A stretch of 64,000 nucleotides of DNA from positions 371,081-435,080 of the forward strand of contig NZ_JAQFVF010000023.1 in NCBI RefSeq assembly GCF_027789125.1. Reading direction: 5' to 3'. Positions 44,999-54,251 of this stretch are shown here, piece by piece. Within the stretch, counting starts at the first letter, position 1, and every line of letters begins with the position of its first letter. The DNA comes from Paenibacillus aestuarii (GTDB taxonomy: Bacteria; Bacillota; Bacilli; Paenibacillales; NBRC-103111). The notes under the pieces are model-generated. The model had not been told where the DNA came from. It did no database searches and saw only the letters and a list, made by a program, of their open reading frames with translations. Both the position numbers and the translations under genes were made by a program.

Positions 44999-45844
44999 TT
45001 ATTGAGCACTCGTCACTTGAATATCCTCTTTGGAAGAGCTGCCGACAATGTAGGTCGTCGAATTGGTGAATTCCGTTGACTTGGTCAGCCTAAGCGTTGT
45101 TCGGTAAAAATGACCGTTCTGCGAGAGCAGGTAGCTGTATGTATTCTCTTCAAGCAGGGCATCGACGATGATCGGCGCGTCAGCAAAGTAATCTTTGCCG
45201 ATCTGATAATAACGGAAGTCGTCAACGTATTTCTGAATCGCTTTGCGCTTAGACGCATCCGTCTCTCCCGTAATAACCACAGGCTCATCAGCCAAGTAGG
45301 TCGGTTGAGGCGTCTCTTTCCATCTTGTTTTTAGCTCCGTCTCGTTCACATAGAGGTCTCCGGTATATCGGTCTTTCGCCTTGCGCAAGCCTTGCGTATC
45401 GATGCCCATACGGTCGATATCTTTCAAACGGTAATAAAGCTGATCCGTATAGTTGAGCAGTACCGGATAAACGCCTCCGAGATACTCCACGTATTGCGCA
45501 CTTGGCGATACCAGGACGATGTCCGTATAATTCGTGTCATTGCCTGATTCAGGCTGCCCCTGGTTAATCCGGCTGTTGACGTAGATCGTTTTGTTGCTTT
45601 CCTTCCAATTCACCACAGCCCCCAGATAGGTGCCGATCTCCTTCACGGGCAAGTAACTTGCATTGTTATAAATCAGCGGCGGGTTCTCCAGCTTGACCGT
45701 TTGACCATTTACGACAATATTGAAATCAGGGCGCAAATAAGCATCAACGCGTTCAATGATATCGTCCGCATACACACCTGCAGTAAAGCATGCCCCCATC
45801 AAGGTGCCGGCGATTGTCAGTTTCATCCATTTAGGCATTTTCAT
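44999..45844 (-). CDS. Secreted copper-amine-oxidase N-terminal (stalk) domain protein
   Basis: A 281-residue protein with a signal peptide (about 1-27, ending near VYADD) and a stalk domain at about 40-90 (NIVVNGQTVKLENPPLIYNNASYLPVKEIGTYLGAVVNW, given here in part by position). The remaining 190 residues are unrecognised. Stalk domains are thought to hold extracellular proteins near the wall; they are numerous in Paenibacillus. ATG 45844 has AGGAG 11 bases upstream. Confidence 0.78.
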   Translation of the reverse strand: MKMPKWMKLTIAGTLMGACFTAGVYADDIIERVDAYLRPDFNIVVNGQTVKLENPPLIYNNASYLPVKEIGTYLGAVVNWKESNKTIYVNSRINQGQPESGNDTNYTDIVLVSPSAQYVEYLGGVYPVLLNYTDQLYYRLKDIDRMGIDTQGLRKAKDRYTGDLYVNETELKTRWKETPQPTYLADEPVVITGETDASKRKAIQKYVDDFRYYQIGKDYFADAPIIVDALLEENTYSYLLSQNGHFYRTTLRLTKSTEFTNSTTYIVGSSSKEDIQVTSAQ

Positions 45845-46044
45845 GAGGTGGTAGTCTCCTATCTCCATCAGTCAGTTCTTTCCTTGTCAAACATATTCGC
45901 CAGTTTTTGCTATTAATCCTCCTTTTTTCAACATAATATGTCAAAAGTACTACTGGTTTCACTCCATAGGCGGCGATGATTGCGAGTTTCGCCATTTTGT
46001 TTTAGACTAAAGATCAATTGATGTGAAACGAGAGGAACCTTGCC

Positions 46045-46698
46045 ATGAACTTTACCGGTTTTACCCGTCACGATTTTGAAACTTTCGCCATTGAGGGCCT
46101 GGACGGCCGAATGGAGGCGATTCGCGAGCGCATTCAGCCGAAATTCAAAGCGCTTGGGGATTCGCTCTGTGGCGACTTGTCCGTATTATCCGGCACCGAA
46201 ATGTTTCTACATATCGCTAAGCATGCCCGTCGTACCGTGAATCCGCCCGTCGATACTTGGATGGCCATCTGCCCTTACAAACGTGGATATAAGCAAGTAC
46301 CCCACTTCCAAGTCGGCTTATTCGACGACCGGGTTTTCATTTGGCTAGCGTTGATTTATGAGCTTCCGAACAAGGGCCAGATTGCGACGGCTTACATGAA
46401 TGAACTGGATGAGCTGCGCGCGATGCTGCCTGGCGATTTCCTGCTTTCTTTTGATCATATGAAAAAAGATACCGTGCCTGTCCAAGGCTTGGACGATGAG
46501 GGCTGGAAGAGCGCACTAACCCGCTTCCGTGATGTAAAGAAAGCTGAACTGCTGATCGGCCGCAATCTGGAAGCCTCCGATCCGCTGCTTGCGCAGGGCG
46601 ACGCTTTGGAACAGCTGGTGAAACAAACGTTCGAAACGCTCATGCCTTTGTACCAAACAGCCGTTCGCGCAAGCGCTGCTGACGCCTTGACCGTTTAA
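46045..46698 (+). CDS. DUF1054 family protein (YktB-like)
   Basis: A 217-residue protein recognised as the YktB family (start FTGFTRHDFETFAIEGLDGRM in part, HIAKHARRTVNPP, WMAICPYKRGYKQVPHFQVG). Function unknown. GAGAGGAACCTTGCC precedes the ATG. The intergenic 45845-46044 stretch upstream shows nothing certain. Confidence 0.88.
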   Translation: MNFTGFTRHDFETFAIEGLDGRMEAIRERIQPKFKALGDSLCGDLSVLSGTEMFLHIAKHARRTVNPPVDTWMAICPYKRGYKQVPHFQVGLFDDRVFIWLALIYELPNKGQIATAYMNELDELRAMLPGDFLLSFDHMKKDTVPVQGLDDEGWKSALTRFRDVKKAELLIGRNLEASDPLLAQGDALEQLVKQTFETLMPLYQTAVRASAADALTV

Positions 46699-46706
46699 GG
46701 AAAAAT

Positions 46707-46725
46707 TTAGGTTAGCCTAAGGTTA
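46707..46725 (+). promoter_or_regulatory. Dyad resembling a DtxR/IdeR iron box
   Basis: TTAGGTTAGCCTAAGGTTA agrees with the DtxR/IdeR consensus in the first 14 of 19 positions and differs in the last five. It contains the dyad TTAGG-TTAG-CCTAA. No function is shown; resemblance only. Confidence 0.3.
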
Positions 46726-46739
46726 CTTTAAATTAAAAT

Positions 46740-46800
46740 AAACCCCTCCTGTACAGACTAAAATCTGTAATTCCGAAACTACCGGAAAGGAGGGGTTTTT
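46740..46800 (+). promoter_or_regulatory. Three-way-junction hairpin whose 3' arm holds the ribosome binding site
   Basis: Outer stem AACCCCTCCT (46741-46750) / AGGAGGGGTT (46788-46797) encloses two small hairpins (ACAGA/TCTGT and TTCCG/CGGAA) and is followed by T-run. The 3' arm contains the AAGGAGGGG ribosome binding site of the next gene (ATG 46803). It can act as terminator of the upstream gene and as a lid on translation of the downstream gene. Confidence 0.6.
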
Positions 46801-46802
46801 CC

Positions 46803-47501
46803 ATGAACCCTAATACGATGAAAAAACGCATCATCAGCTCCATCGCCTTTACGTTGGCGCTGAGTGCAGGCTCGCTCGCCTTTAGCGGTTCGAGCGCCCA
46901 TGCACAGGGCACCGCCCCTGCTCAGCAGCTTGCGCAGCAGCAAGCCGAAGTGGACCAAAGCGCGGATGAACAAGGCAAAGGCCACCGCGGCCGGAAATGG
47001 CCGATTGTGGAAGAATCCGCGAATATTCTCGGCATCGATAAAGAGGCGATGATGAAATCGCTGAAGGACGGCAAGAGCATTGTCCAAATCGCTGCGGAGA
47101 AAGGCGTCAGCGAAGCCGATTTAACCGCCAAGCTGCAGCAGCTGCGCACGAGCAAAATCGAGGCAGCCGTGAAAGACGGGCAGCTGACCGCCGAGCAAGG
47201 CGATCACATGAAGCAGCGGCTGAACGAGCATCTCAAGTTCATTCTCAACGAGAAGAACTTATTCGCCAAAGAACAGCACGGCAAGTGGCACCGCCATGGG
47301 CTGAAGCCTGACAAGGAGAAGCTGGCGCAGACGCTTGGTATGAGCAAGGAAGAGCTGCGCGCGCAACTGAAAGCGGGCAAGTCGTTAACGGAAATCGCCA
47401 AAGCCAAAGGGATGTCCAAGGACAAATTGGTCGCCACCATTAAGGAGCAGTTGACACCGTCCATCGAGCAAATGGTCGACCGCAAGTGGAAGGCTGAATA
47501 A
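46803..47501 (+). CDS. Secreted helical protein with two LG-KEx..GKS-IA-KG repeats
   Basis: A 232-residue protein with a signal peptide (cleavage near SAHA-QG, residue 35), a Q-rich linker, and two repeats of about 50 residues: ILGIDKEAMMKSLKDGKSI / IAAEKGVSEADL and TLGMSKEELRAQLKAGKSL / IAKAKGMSKDKL. Such repeats occur in many exported Firmicute proteins without known function. Start ATG lies 7 bases after the AAGGAGGGG site that is locked in the hairpin above. Confidence 0.82.
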   Translation: MNPNTMKKRIISSIAFTLALSAGSLAFSGSSAHAQGTAPAQQLAQQQAEVDQSADEQGKGHRGRKWPIVEESANILGIDKEAMMKSLKDGKSIVQIAAEKGVSEADLTAKLQQLRTSKIEAAVKDGQLTAEQGDHMKQRLNEHLKFILNEKNLFAKEQHGKWHRHGLKPDKEKLAQTLGMSKEELRAQLKAGKSLTEIAKAKGMSKDKLVATIKEQLTPSIEQMVDRKWKAE

Positions 47502-47512
47502 GCGGCCAACCA

Positions 47513-47564
47513 AAAAAAGAAGCTGTGCAACCACCCTTGTGGGTGAGTGTACAGCTTCTTCTTC
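47513..47564. terminator. Bidirectional terminator
   Basis: AAGAAGCTGT / ACAGCTTCTT arms around CCACCC/GGGTG, with A-run and T-rich flanks; between the secreted protein and the converging MFS gene. Confidence 0.85.
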
Positions 47565-47566
47565 AT

Positions 47567-48736
47567 TTAGGCCGCCTGCTGCACCGGCGCTTGCCGGTCC
47601 AGCAGCATGAAGCGCAGCAGCAGCAAGATAGCCGCGAGGCAGAGCACGCCGCCAATGATGAACGGCAGCGAGTGCGCGATCGTGAACACCGCGCCGCCGA
47701 GCAGCGGGCCGGCGATGCGGCCCAAGCTGTCCATGGAGGAGCTGAGGCCTGTCGCGACGCCCTGCCCAACCTTCGTCCGCTGGGTAATCAGCGACGTCAC
47801 ACAAGGGCGGATCAGCGCATTGCCAGCGCCGAATATGGACAGGTAGAGCGCAGCTGTCGCAACGTTCGTCGAATACAGCAGCAGGAAGAAGCCTGCTGCC
47901 GATAACAGCAGTCCGATGGCGATCACGCGCGGCTCGGACCCGTTCTTGACCAAGCGGCGGACGACTCCGCCCTGGATGAGCGCGCCGACGATGCCGCTGG
48001 CCAGGAACATCATGCCGATATCGAATGGCGTCGCGCCGATCTTGGCCATCTGAAAGTATTGCAGCGTCGCTTCAAGGCCCGCCAGTGTGAAGGACACAAA
48101 GAAGGACAAGACGTACAAATACTTGGATGCACCCGCGAACGCCGTCCAGCGCGATGGCTTGCTCTCTCTTTGCAACGAGCGCCCCTCCACCGGCAGCGAT
48201 TCCTTAAGGATCGCCGCTGCGAAGACGAAAGCGGCTAACGCCAGAGCGGCTGCAGCGAAGAACGGCAGCTCCGTCCCCCAGCGGCTTAAGATGCCGCCGA
48301 GCGCCGGGCCGAAAATAAAACCAAGACCGATCGACATGCCGACCATACCCATGCCTTTGGTCCGGTTATCCGCTGTCGTAATATCAGCGACATAAGCAAC
48401 GGCGCATGCCGTAGCCGCACCGGAGAATAGCCCGCCGAATGCGCGTGACACATACATCACCCATAGGTGTCCGTTCGCCAGCCCGAAAATGAAAAAGCTA
48501 ATGCAAAATCCGATAAGCCCGATCAAAATGATAGGTCTTCTCCCGATCCGATCTGAAATCCCTCCCCATACGGGTGACATCAGGAACGACGCGGCTGAAT
48601 AAACCGAGAGCAGCAGGGCGTTATGATACTCGGCACCCGCTCCTTTCACAACTTCCGGGAGCACGGGAATTATGATGCCGAAACCGATAAATATGGTCAT
48701 CAACAATAGCATGATGATTCCAATCTGTTTGTTCAT
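47567..48736 (-). CDS. MFS drug/multidrug efflux transporter (DHA1 type)
   Basis: A 389-residue, 12-helix transporter. MFS motif A is in loop 2-3 (GGISDRIGRRPIIL) and motif C-like GFIFGPALGGIL in helix 5, which marks drug:H+ antiporters. Substrate unknown. It lies 35 bases after a second MFS gene in the same direction, so they are probably cotranscribed. Confidence 0.88.
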   Translation of the reverse strand: MNKQIGIIMLLLMTIFIGFGIIIPVLPEVVKGAGAEYHNALLLSVYSAASFLMSPVWGGISDRIGRRPIILIGLIGFCISFFIFGLANGHLWVMYVSRAFGGLFSGAATACAVAYVADITTADNRTKGMGMVGMSIGLGFIFGPALGGILSRWGTELPFFAAAALALAAFVFAAAILKESLPVEGRSLQRESKPSRWTAFAGASKYLYVLSFFVSFTLAGLEATLQYFQMAKIGATPFDIGMMFLASGIVGALIQGGVVRRLVKNGSEPRVIAIGLLLSAAGFFLLLYSTNVATAALYLSIFGAGNALIRPCVTSLITQRTKVGQGVATGLSSSMDSLGRIAGPLLGGAVFTIAHSLPFIIGGVLCLAAILLLLRFMLLDRQAPVQQAA

Positions 48737-48771
48737 GTTGCTCGCCTATCCTCCAAATGAAACGTTTTCCA

Positions 48772-50025
48772 TTATCGTACCATACCTTTTTTTCCGATGG
48801 AAATGAACATTTGGAGAACAAGCAGGACGACCAGGACGCTGCCGCTCATCAAGAAAGGTGCATGATAACCGTAGACATCCCACAGCTTGCCCGAAACGAT
48901 AGGACCTACGATCATCCCCAACCCTTCAATCGTTAGGAAAAAGCCCCACACCGTGCCGCGTTTCTCCGGCGGTATGGCGGATGCGATAAGCGCGTTCCAG
49001 GACGGAATAATCAGCGCATAGCCGATGCCCAGTGCAGCGACCAAGACATACAGCAGCGCCATCGATTTCGTAAAGCTGAAACAGAGAAGTGTTACAGCGC
49101 TGATCGCAAAACCTGGGATAAGGAAGGGACGAATCCCGATCCGGTCCACCAGCTTGCCCATCGGGACTAAGCAAATCACCGTAACCGCGCCGCCGGCGAT
49201 GAGAAACATGCTGTACTGTAACGAAGATAATTTCAGCACTTCTTTGGCGTAAAGCGTGAGAATAGGCGTCAAGATGCCGAGTGCGAACGTTTGAGCGAAC
49301 ATCGCCGGGAACATCAGCGGACTTACCGATAAGGAACGGCGGACTTCTTTCATGTAGGCCGCCACTCTTTGTATGAATGTGCCTTCCCTACGCTCCGTGA
49401 CTGCAAGTGTCGCCGCCTTCTCCTCTTCCCCATGTTTTCCTTGTTTCTTCGGCAGCAGCAAGGCGACGAGCACGACCACAGTCATGCAGCCGAGCAGCAG
49501 GCGGAAGGCCAGGCTGTACTGGGTGCCGTGAATAAAAAAATTAATCGCCACAGGCCCCAGCCCGACGCCGGATAACCACGCCATATAAACAACGCTCATG
49601 ATCGTCCCCTTTGCTTCATCACCGGCGACTTCCGTTGTGCCGGTAATGACACACGGCCATAATGGCGCTGTGCCGAAACCGAGCATGGCGCAAGCGGCTA
49701 TCGTCCATATGTACTGTGTCGTGGTGGCAATGACCACGACGGCCATGAACGTCAGCAGCACGCCTGTCAGCATCGTCCAGCGATAGCCGATCCGATCAAT
49801 GATCCAGCCGACCGGCGTACGCAGCAGGTTATCTCCGATATATTGGGCGGCAAGTGTCCACCCGATGACGAACGCGGATGCGCCGAGCGATGTTTTCATA
49901 TAAACAGGCAAAATCGTTAGCAGCAAAGCGCCCTTCACAAATTCGACAACAAACATAATGACAAGCAATTCCAGGACAAATGGCGAAAATAAGCGGTTTT
50001 GCTGCCATTTTTGCAGCAGATTCAC
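48772..50025 (-). CDS. MFS transporter
   Basis: A 417-residue, 12-helix MFS protein with motif A variants (GWIIDRIGYRWTM and GKLVDRIGIRPFL) and a charged central loop (about 195-235, KKQGKHGEEEKAA). Substrate unknown. Its start faces speA about 170 bases away; the pairing with arginine decarboxylase may be chance. Confidence 0.86.
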   Translation of the reverse strand: MNLLQKWQQNRLFSPFVLELLVIMFVVEFVKGALLLTILPVYMKTSLGASAFVIGWTLAAQYIGDNLLRTPVGWIIDRIGYRWTMLTGVLLTFMAVVVIATTTQYIWTIAACAMLGFGTAPLWPCVITGTTEVAGDEAKGTIMSVVYMAWLSGVGLGPVAINFFIHGTQYSLAFRLLLGCMTVVVLVALLLPKKQGKHGEEEKAATLAVTERREGTFIQRVAAYMKEVRRSLSVSPLMFPAMFAQTFALGILTPILTLYAKEVLKLSSLQYSMFLIAGGAVTVICLVPMGKLVDRIGIRPFLIPGFAISAVTLLCFSFTKSMALLYVLVAALGIGYALIIPSWNALIASAIPPEKRGTVWGFFLTIEGLGMIVGPIVSGKLWDVYGYHAPFLMSGSVLVVLLVLQMFISIGKKGMVR

Positions 50026-50196
50026 GGTTTTCTCCCCCTGTTTTCAGCATTTTTAAGGAATATTGTTAGTTTTTCCGCTTTCTACATAAACTATTTTCAA
50101 AAATTTAGCTTGCATGTCAAACTTATTTTGTTATACTTTTTTTGTTTGTTGCAAAGATCGACAAGCAATCCACGATAGAAGGGAAGCGATAATCAG

Positions 50197-51666
50197 GTGG
50201 ATCATAACCGTACCCCCCTGTTCTCCGCACTCATTCAACATGCAGAGAAGAACCCGATTCAGTTTCACATACCTGGCCACAAAAAAGGAGTCGGCATGGA
50301 CCCGGAATTTCGTTCCTTTATTGGGGACAACGCCCTGTCCATCGACCTGATCAATATAGCACCGCTGGATGACCTGCATCAACCAATGGGCGTGATCGAG
50401 GAAGCCCAGAGGCTTGCTGCGGACGCTTATGGCGCCGATCATACGTTCTTCTCCGTGCAAGGAACTAGCGGAGCGATTATGACGATGATTATGACCGTCT
50501 GCTCCGAAGGCGATAAAATTATCGTACCGCGTAACGTACATAAATCCGTGCTGGCCGCGATTATTTTTGTCGGCGCCAAGCCTGTCTTCGTGCAACCGAT
50601 GCGCGATAAAAATCTCGGTATCGACCACGGCATTCCGACCCGCTCCGTACGCCGGGCGCTGGAGAAGCACCCGGATGCCAAAGCGGTGCTGGTCATTAAC
50701 CCGACGTACTACGGCGTCTGTACGAATCTCAAAGAGATTGTAGACCTCGTGCACAGTTACAATATTCCTGTTCTCGTCGACGAGGCGCACGGCGTCTTGA
50801 TTCACTTCCACGAGAAGCTGCCGATGTCCGCGATGGAAGCCGGCGCCGATATGGCCGCAACCAGCGTGCATAAGCTTGGCGGCTCTATGACCCAAAGCTC
50901 CGTCCTGAATGTGCAGGGCAACCGCGTGAATCCGAAACGCATCCAGACGATCATCAGTATGCTGACGACGACATCCACATCCTATATTCTGCTGGGCTCC
51001 TTGGACACGGCTCGCCGACATTTGGCGCTCAATGGCCGAGCGATGGCGGAGCAGACGATCGAGCTTGCCCAATACGCCCGCAGACAAATCAATGAAATCA
51101 CCAACCTTTATTGCTTTGGCGAGGAGATTCTAGGCGAGGAAGCGACGTTCAACTACGATCCGACCAAAGTATGCGTGCACGTGCGCAAGCTGGGCATCAC
51201 CGGATTCGAAGCGGAGAATTGGCTGCGCGAGCATTACAATATCGAAGTCGAGATGAGCGATATGTACAATATCCTCTGCTTGATTACACCGGGCGACACA
51301 CGTGATAATGTCGAAACTCTGCTGGAGGCGCTGCGACAGCTCTCCCATATCAATGACAATGCCACGGATGTGAAAGAGGTCGTGATCAAAATCCCGGCCA
51401 TCCCTCAGCTGACGCTGACACCGCGCGACGCGTTCTACGGCGAAACCGAGACGATACCGTTCAAAGACGCGCACGACCGGATCATCGCCGAGTTCATTTA
51501 CGTGTACCCACCGGGTATTCCGATCTTGCTGCCGGGCGAAGTTATCACGCAAGAGCTTATCGACTATATCGTTGAGCACGTCGAAGTCGGCCTTCCGGTT
51601 AAAGGACCTGAAGACCGCAGCGTTCAATTTGTGAAAGTCATTGTAGAAACGCAGGCGATCTTTTAG
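50197..51666 (+). CDS. speA: Arginine decarboxylase (Orn/Lys/Arg decarboxylase family)
   Basis: A 489-residue fold-III PLP enzyme, very close to B. subtilis SpeA: QFHIPGHKKG, FSVQGTSGAIMTM, DEAHGVLIHFH and the PLP lysine in SVHKLGGS (Lys226). The C-terminal domain holds YVYPPGIPILLPGE. It makes agmatine for polyamine synthesis. GTG 50197 is used; the site GAAGGGAAG is distant (about 11-13 bases) but the N terminus fits the family. Its stop lies in the loop of its terminator. Confidence 0.95.
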   Translation: MDHNRTPLFSALIQHAEKNPIQFHIPGHKKGVGMDPEFRSFIGDNALSIDLINIAPLDDLHQPMGVIEEAQRLAADAYGADHTFFSVQGTSGAIMTMIMTVCSEGDKIIVPRNVHKSVLAAIIFVGAKPVFVQPMRDKNLGIDHGIPTRSVRRALEKHPDAKAVLVINPTYYGVCTNLKEIVDLVHSYNIPVLVDEAHGVLIHFHEKLPMSAMEAGADMAATSVHKLGGSMTQSSVLNVQGNRVNPKRIQTIISMLTTTSTSYILLGSLDTARRHLALNGRAMAEQTIELAQYARRQINEITNLYCFGEEILGEEATFNYDPTKVCVHVRKLGITGFEAENWLREHYNIEVEMSDMYNILCLITPGDTRDNVETLLEALRQLSHINDNATDVKEVVIKIPAIPQLTLTPRDAFYGETETIPFKDAHDRIIAEFIYVYPPGIPILLPGEVITQELIDYIVEHVEVGLPVKGPEDRSVQFVKVIVETQAIF

Positions 51667-51677
51667 CCTGCGTTTTT
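51647..51677 (+). terminator. Terminator enclosing the speA stop
   Basis: AAACGCAGGC / GCCTGCGTTT 10-bp stem; the loop and arm hold the TAG stop (51664-51666); TTTTTCC follows. Confidence 0.88.
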
Positions 51678-51692
51678 CCTTTTCGGCAAATA

Positions 51693-51721
51693 TTGTAAAA
51701 CCGTTTACATGGTGCTATGAT
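51693..51721 (+). promoter_or_regulatory. Promoter of the DUF1885-like gene
   Basis: TTGTAA, 17-base spacer, TATGAT, 35 bases before the ATG at 51757. Confidence 0.6.
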
Positions 51722-51756
51722 GAGTGTGACGTTTAGTATACGAGGTGATCAAAGCA

Positions 51757-52176
51757 ATGGCTCAGAGCGCTTATATTAAATTCGTAACAGGCTCCGCTGT
51801 CCCTGCGTTATCCTTGGACGAGCTGAAGCAACGGCTGCTTCATTACAAGGATCAGCTGGCGTTGACGGCCAAGCAGCTCGGCTGGGAGTACGATGACGCC
51901 GGATTTCCTTATACGATCGAAACCAAACCGGAAGGCGAAGGCAAATGGTTCTATCTTAAAGGTAGAACGCCGCTCTACAAATACATCGTCATCGGTGTCG
52001 GCAGCGAGGGCGATCAAGAACAAGCCCGTCATTATGTGCAAGTCGTTCTGCCAGACGATGCCACTCACGGAGACAAGGCCAAAGGCAATGAGTTTTGCAA
52101 ATATCTCGGAAAACTATTGAAAGCCGAACTTCATCTATTTAATGGTCGCATCATGTATTTTAACCCAAGAAAATAA
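51757..52176 (+). CDS. DUF1885-like family protein
   Basis: A 139-residue soluble protein that I match from memory to DUF1885 (SAYIKFVTGS, QLGWEYDDAGFPY, WFYLKGRTPLYKYIVIGVG, VVLPDDATHGDKAKGNE, ELHLFNGRIMYFNPRK). Function unknown. ATG 51757 has GAGGTG 9 bases upstream; the GTG at 51745 is inside that site. Confidence 0.75.
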   Translation: MAQSAYIKFVTGSAVPALSLDELKQRLLHYKDQLALTAKQLGWEYDDAGFPYTIETKPEGEGKWFYLKGRTPLYKYIVIGVGSEGDQEQARHYVQVVLPDDATHGDKAKGNEFCKYLGKLLKAELHLFNGRIMYFNPRK

Positions 52177-52194
52177 ACTTCACGTAAAAGCAGA

Positions 52195-52225
52195 AACCCC
52201 CTTCCACGTCTGAAAGGGGGTTCTT
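52195..52225. terminator. Bidirectional terminator
   Basis: AACCCCCTT / AAGGGGGTT stem with a 10-base loop, between two converging genes. Confidence 0.8.
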
Positions 52226-52241
52226 CTCGTATGTATAGCTC

Positions 52242-52550
52242 TTATTCTTCTTCTTGAGCTACAATTTCGTTATAGATGGTCACTACGCGTTCCCATTCTT
52301 CTTCATCTTCGATATTGACCAGGTATGCGTCTTCGTCCTCTTCTTCAATACGGAAAATGACACCATCTGCCTCAGGATCGTTACGATCGAGTAATACGGC
52401 ATAAGCTTGCTCTTGAGATTGGAATGTATATACCATTACCATCTCATGCTCTTCACCGCTCTCGTCGGTTACGATAAAAATATCTTCCCCATGTTCGTGA
52501 TCGTGGTCACAGTCCGGGCCGTGCACATGATCGTGCTTTTGATCGCTCAC
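52242..52550 (-). CDS. DUF1292 family protein (YrzB-like)
   Basis: A 102-residue very acidic protein of the DUF1292 family (ITDESGEEHEMVMVYTF-type strand, YAVLLDRNDPEADGVIFRIEEE, VVTIYNE). The N terminus adds a His/Asp-rich run (DHVHGPDCDHDHEHGED) that could bind metal. Function unknown. In other Bacillales the family sits beside yrrK; not here. Confidence 0.85.
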   Translation of the reverse strand: MSDQKHDHVHGPDCDHDHEHGEDIFIVTDESGEEHEMVMVYTFQSQEQAYAVLLDRNDPEADGVIFRIEEEDEDAYLVNIEDEEEWERVVTIYNEIVAQEEE

Positions 52551-52642
52551 AGGCAGAACCTCATTTCATTTTAATAATTAGTTACGTGAATATCGTAACA
52601 TTTTCATATGAAGAGGTCAAACCACATATTGGGAGTCTAGTT

Positions 52643-53260
52643 CTACTCCGACTGGATCTGCTTCTCGGAAACAACCGAATACTCGTTCGAGCCCTCAGGT
52701 CTCATGGCGAACTTCACCACATACGTCCCGGACTCGTCAAAGGATACGCCGTAAAGCGGAACTTTCAGCCAGAACGACTCCTTCGATTCGCTGATTGCTT
52801 TCTCCACCGGTGTCACGACGCTCTGCCCGCTTGGCGAAATCACGGATACCTGTACGGAGTTGATCGTCGTCTTCAAGTTATCCACTTGGGCAAACACGAT
52901 GAAATCGGCTGACTTCCCACGCTCCACAACGCCAAATGGAACGATGGCTGAATCTTTGCGCACTTCTGTTGTGAAGAACATATGTACATTAGGCTTATAT
53001 AGGGAAACCGTTTTGGACGTGTTATCCCATTTCACCAACGCCTGCAGCGCCTCACTAAGCGCACGGAGCGGCAGAACGGTTTTACCATCGACGATTAACG
53101 GCGGAACGTCCGAATCGCTAAATTCCCCATTTTGACCGTTAACAACAAGACGAGCAATGCTAAACCCTTTATAATCCCCCCATACCGATGAGGCTACAAC
53201 TCCAGCCGTACTAAGTACGAAAAACACCAGCATCAACGCAAATATACGCTGAACCTTCAT
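52643..53260 (-). CDS. Secreted copper-amine-oxidase N-terminal (stalk) domain protein
   Basis: A 205-residue exported protein: signal peptide (1-24, ending VASS), a stalk domain (about 35-95) with VPPLIVDGKTVLPLRALSEAL and VKWDNTSKTVSLYK, then an Ig-like beta domain. Second such protein in the window. Role likely at the cell surface; unknown. Confidence 0.82.
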   Translation of the reverse strand: MKVQRIFALMLVFFVLSTAGVVASSVWGDYKGFSIARLVVNGQNGEFSDSDVPPLIVDGKTVLPLRALSEALQALVKWDNTSKTVSLYKPNVHMFFTTEVRKDSAIVPFGVVERGKSADFIVFAQVDNLKTTINSVQVSVISPSGQSVVTPVEKAISESKESFWLKVPLYGVSFDESGTYVVKFAMRPEGSNEYSVVSEKQIQSE

Positions 53261-53340
53261 CCTCTTAACCTCCAGCTCTTGTGATCTGACTTTGTGTATG
53301 CATCTTTATACTCCACAGCTGAGGAAGAGTTGCGCACGTC

Positions 53341-54225
53341 TTATATTTTTGAAAAAAAAGAGATCACGCGCTCGGTGTATGCCTCCGGCTGAAGTCTGTA
53401 GGAACCTACATGCGCGGCATGGCGGGTAATCCAGAGATCAAAGGTGTCGGGATGCTTATTCCACATTTCCTTACTGTTGTTCCACGGAATCGCCGAATCA
53501 TCTTCACTGTGAATGAGCAGAAGCGGTCGCGGGTATACCTGATCCACCGCTGCAAGCGCATCCACGTGTCGCGGGTCGGCGCCGATTAAGCGCGGCAGAA
53601 TGGCCAGGATGAGCGGGGTGAACGGATAGCGCGGCAGCTTGGACCAGACCGGCAAATTAGCCCGAAGATACGGGCTCAATTGGCTGAACGGGCTGTCCGC
53701 GACAACGCCCTGCACAGCCGGCTCTTCGGCTGCAGCCAGAATCGAGGTGCTGCCCCCCATGGAGAATCCGAGCAAGCCGATTTTGCCGGGAACATGCGCT
53801 TTGACCCAATCGATGGCGCCAAGCAAATCTTCTTTTTCCAAATAGCCGACAGTCGTCAGATGTCCTTCGGATAAACCTGAATTGCGAAAATCGAACATCA
53901 GCACATGATAACCCGCCTGCACCAGCGAGGCGGCCAGCGCCAAGGCAGGCAAACCCTTCTCCAGCCTTGTTCCGGCGTAGCCGTGCGATAAAATGATCGT
54001 CAACGGCGGCGAATCTTGCTTCGATGACGGAATAAACCAGCCTTGCAGCTGCACATCTCCCGTCCGGCTGGGGAACGTGACCGTCTGCGCCTGCAGGCCG
54101 TAATCCTGCGGAGCCTCATCGACAGGCTTGCGTTCTGGATGTGTCAGACGCCAGCCTACATAGATCGACATGCCGACCAAGGCCGCAACGATGATAATGA
54201 GTAAGACAACGAAGAGCACCATCAT
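53341..54225 (-). CDS. Membrane-anchored alpha/beta hydrolase (YqkD-like)
   Basis: A 294-residue protein with an N-terminal membrane helix (about 3-24) and an alpha/beta hydrolase domain: oxyanion LSHGYAGTR, nucleophile elbow GFSMGGST, later SEDDSAIPW (acid) and RHAAHVGSY (histidine). Similar to B. subtilis YqkD. Substrate unknown. It starts 26 bases after ccdC-like ends and is probably cotranscribed with it. Confidence 0.88.
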   Translation of the reverse strand: MMVLFVVLLIIIVAALVGMSIYVGWRLTHPERKPVDEAPQDYGLQAQTVTFPSRTGDVQLQGWFIPSSKQDSPPLTIILSHGYAGTRLEKGLPALALAASLVQAGYHVLMFDFRNSGLSEGHLTTVGYLEKEDLLGAIDWVKAHVPGKIGLLGFSMGGSTSILAAAEEPAVQGVVADSPFSQLSPYLRANLPVWSKLPRYPFTPLILAILPRLIGADPRHVDALAAVDQVYPRPLLLIHSEDDSAIPWNNSKEMWNKHPDTFDLWITRHAAHVGSYRLQPEAYTERVISFFSKI

Positions 54226-54251
54226 GTTCTACGTACACCTCATTCTAAGCG

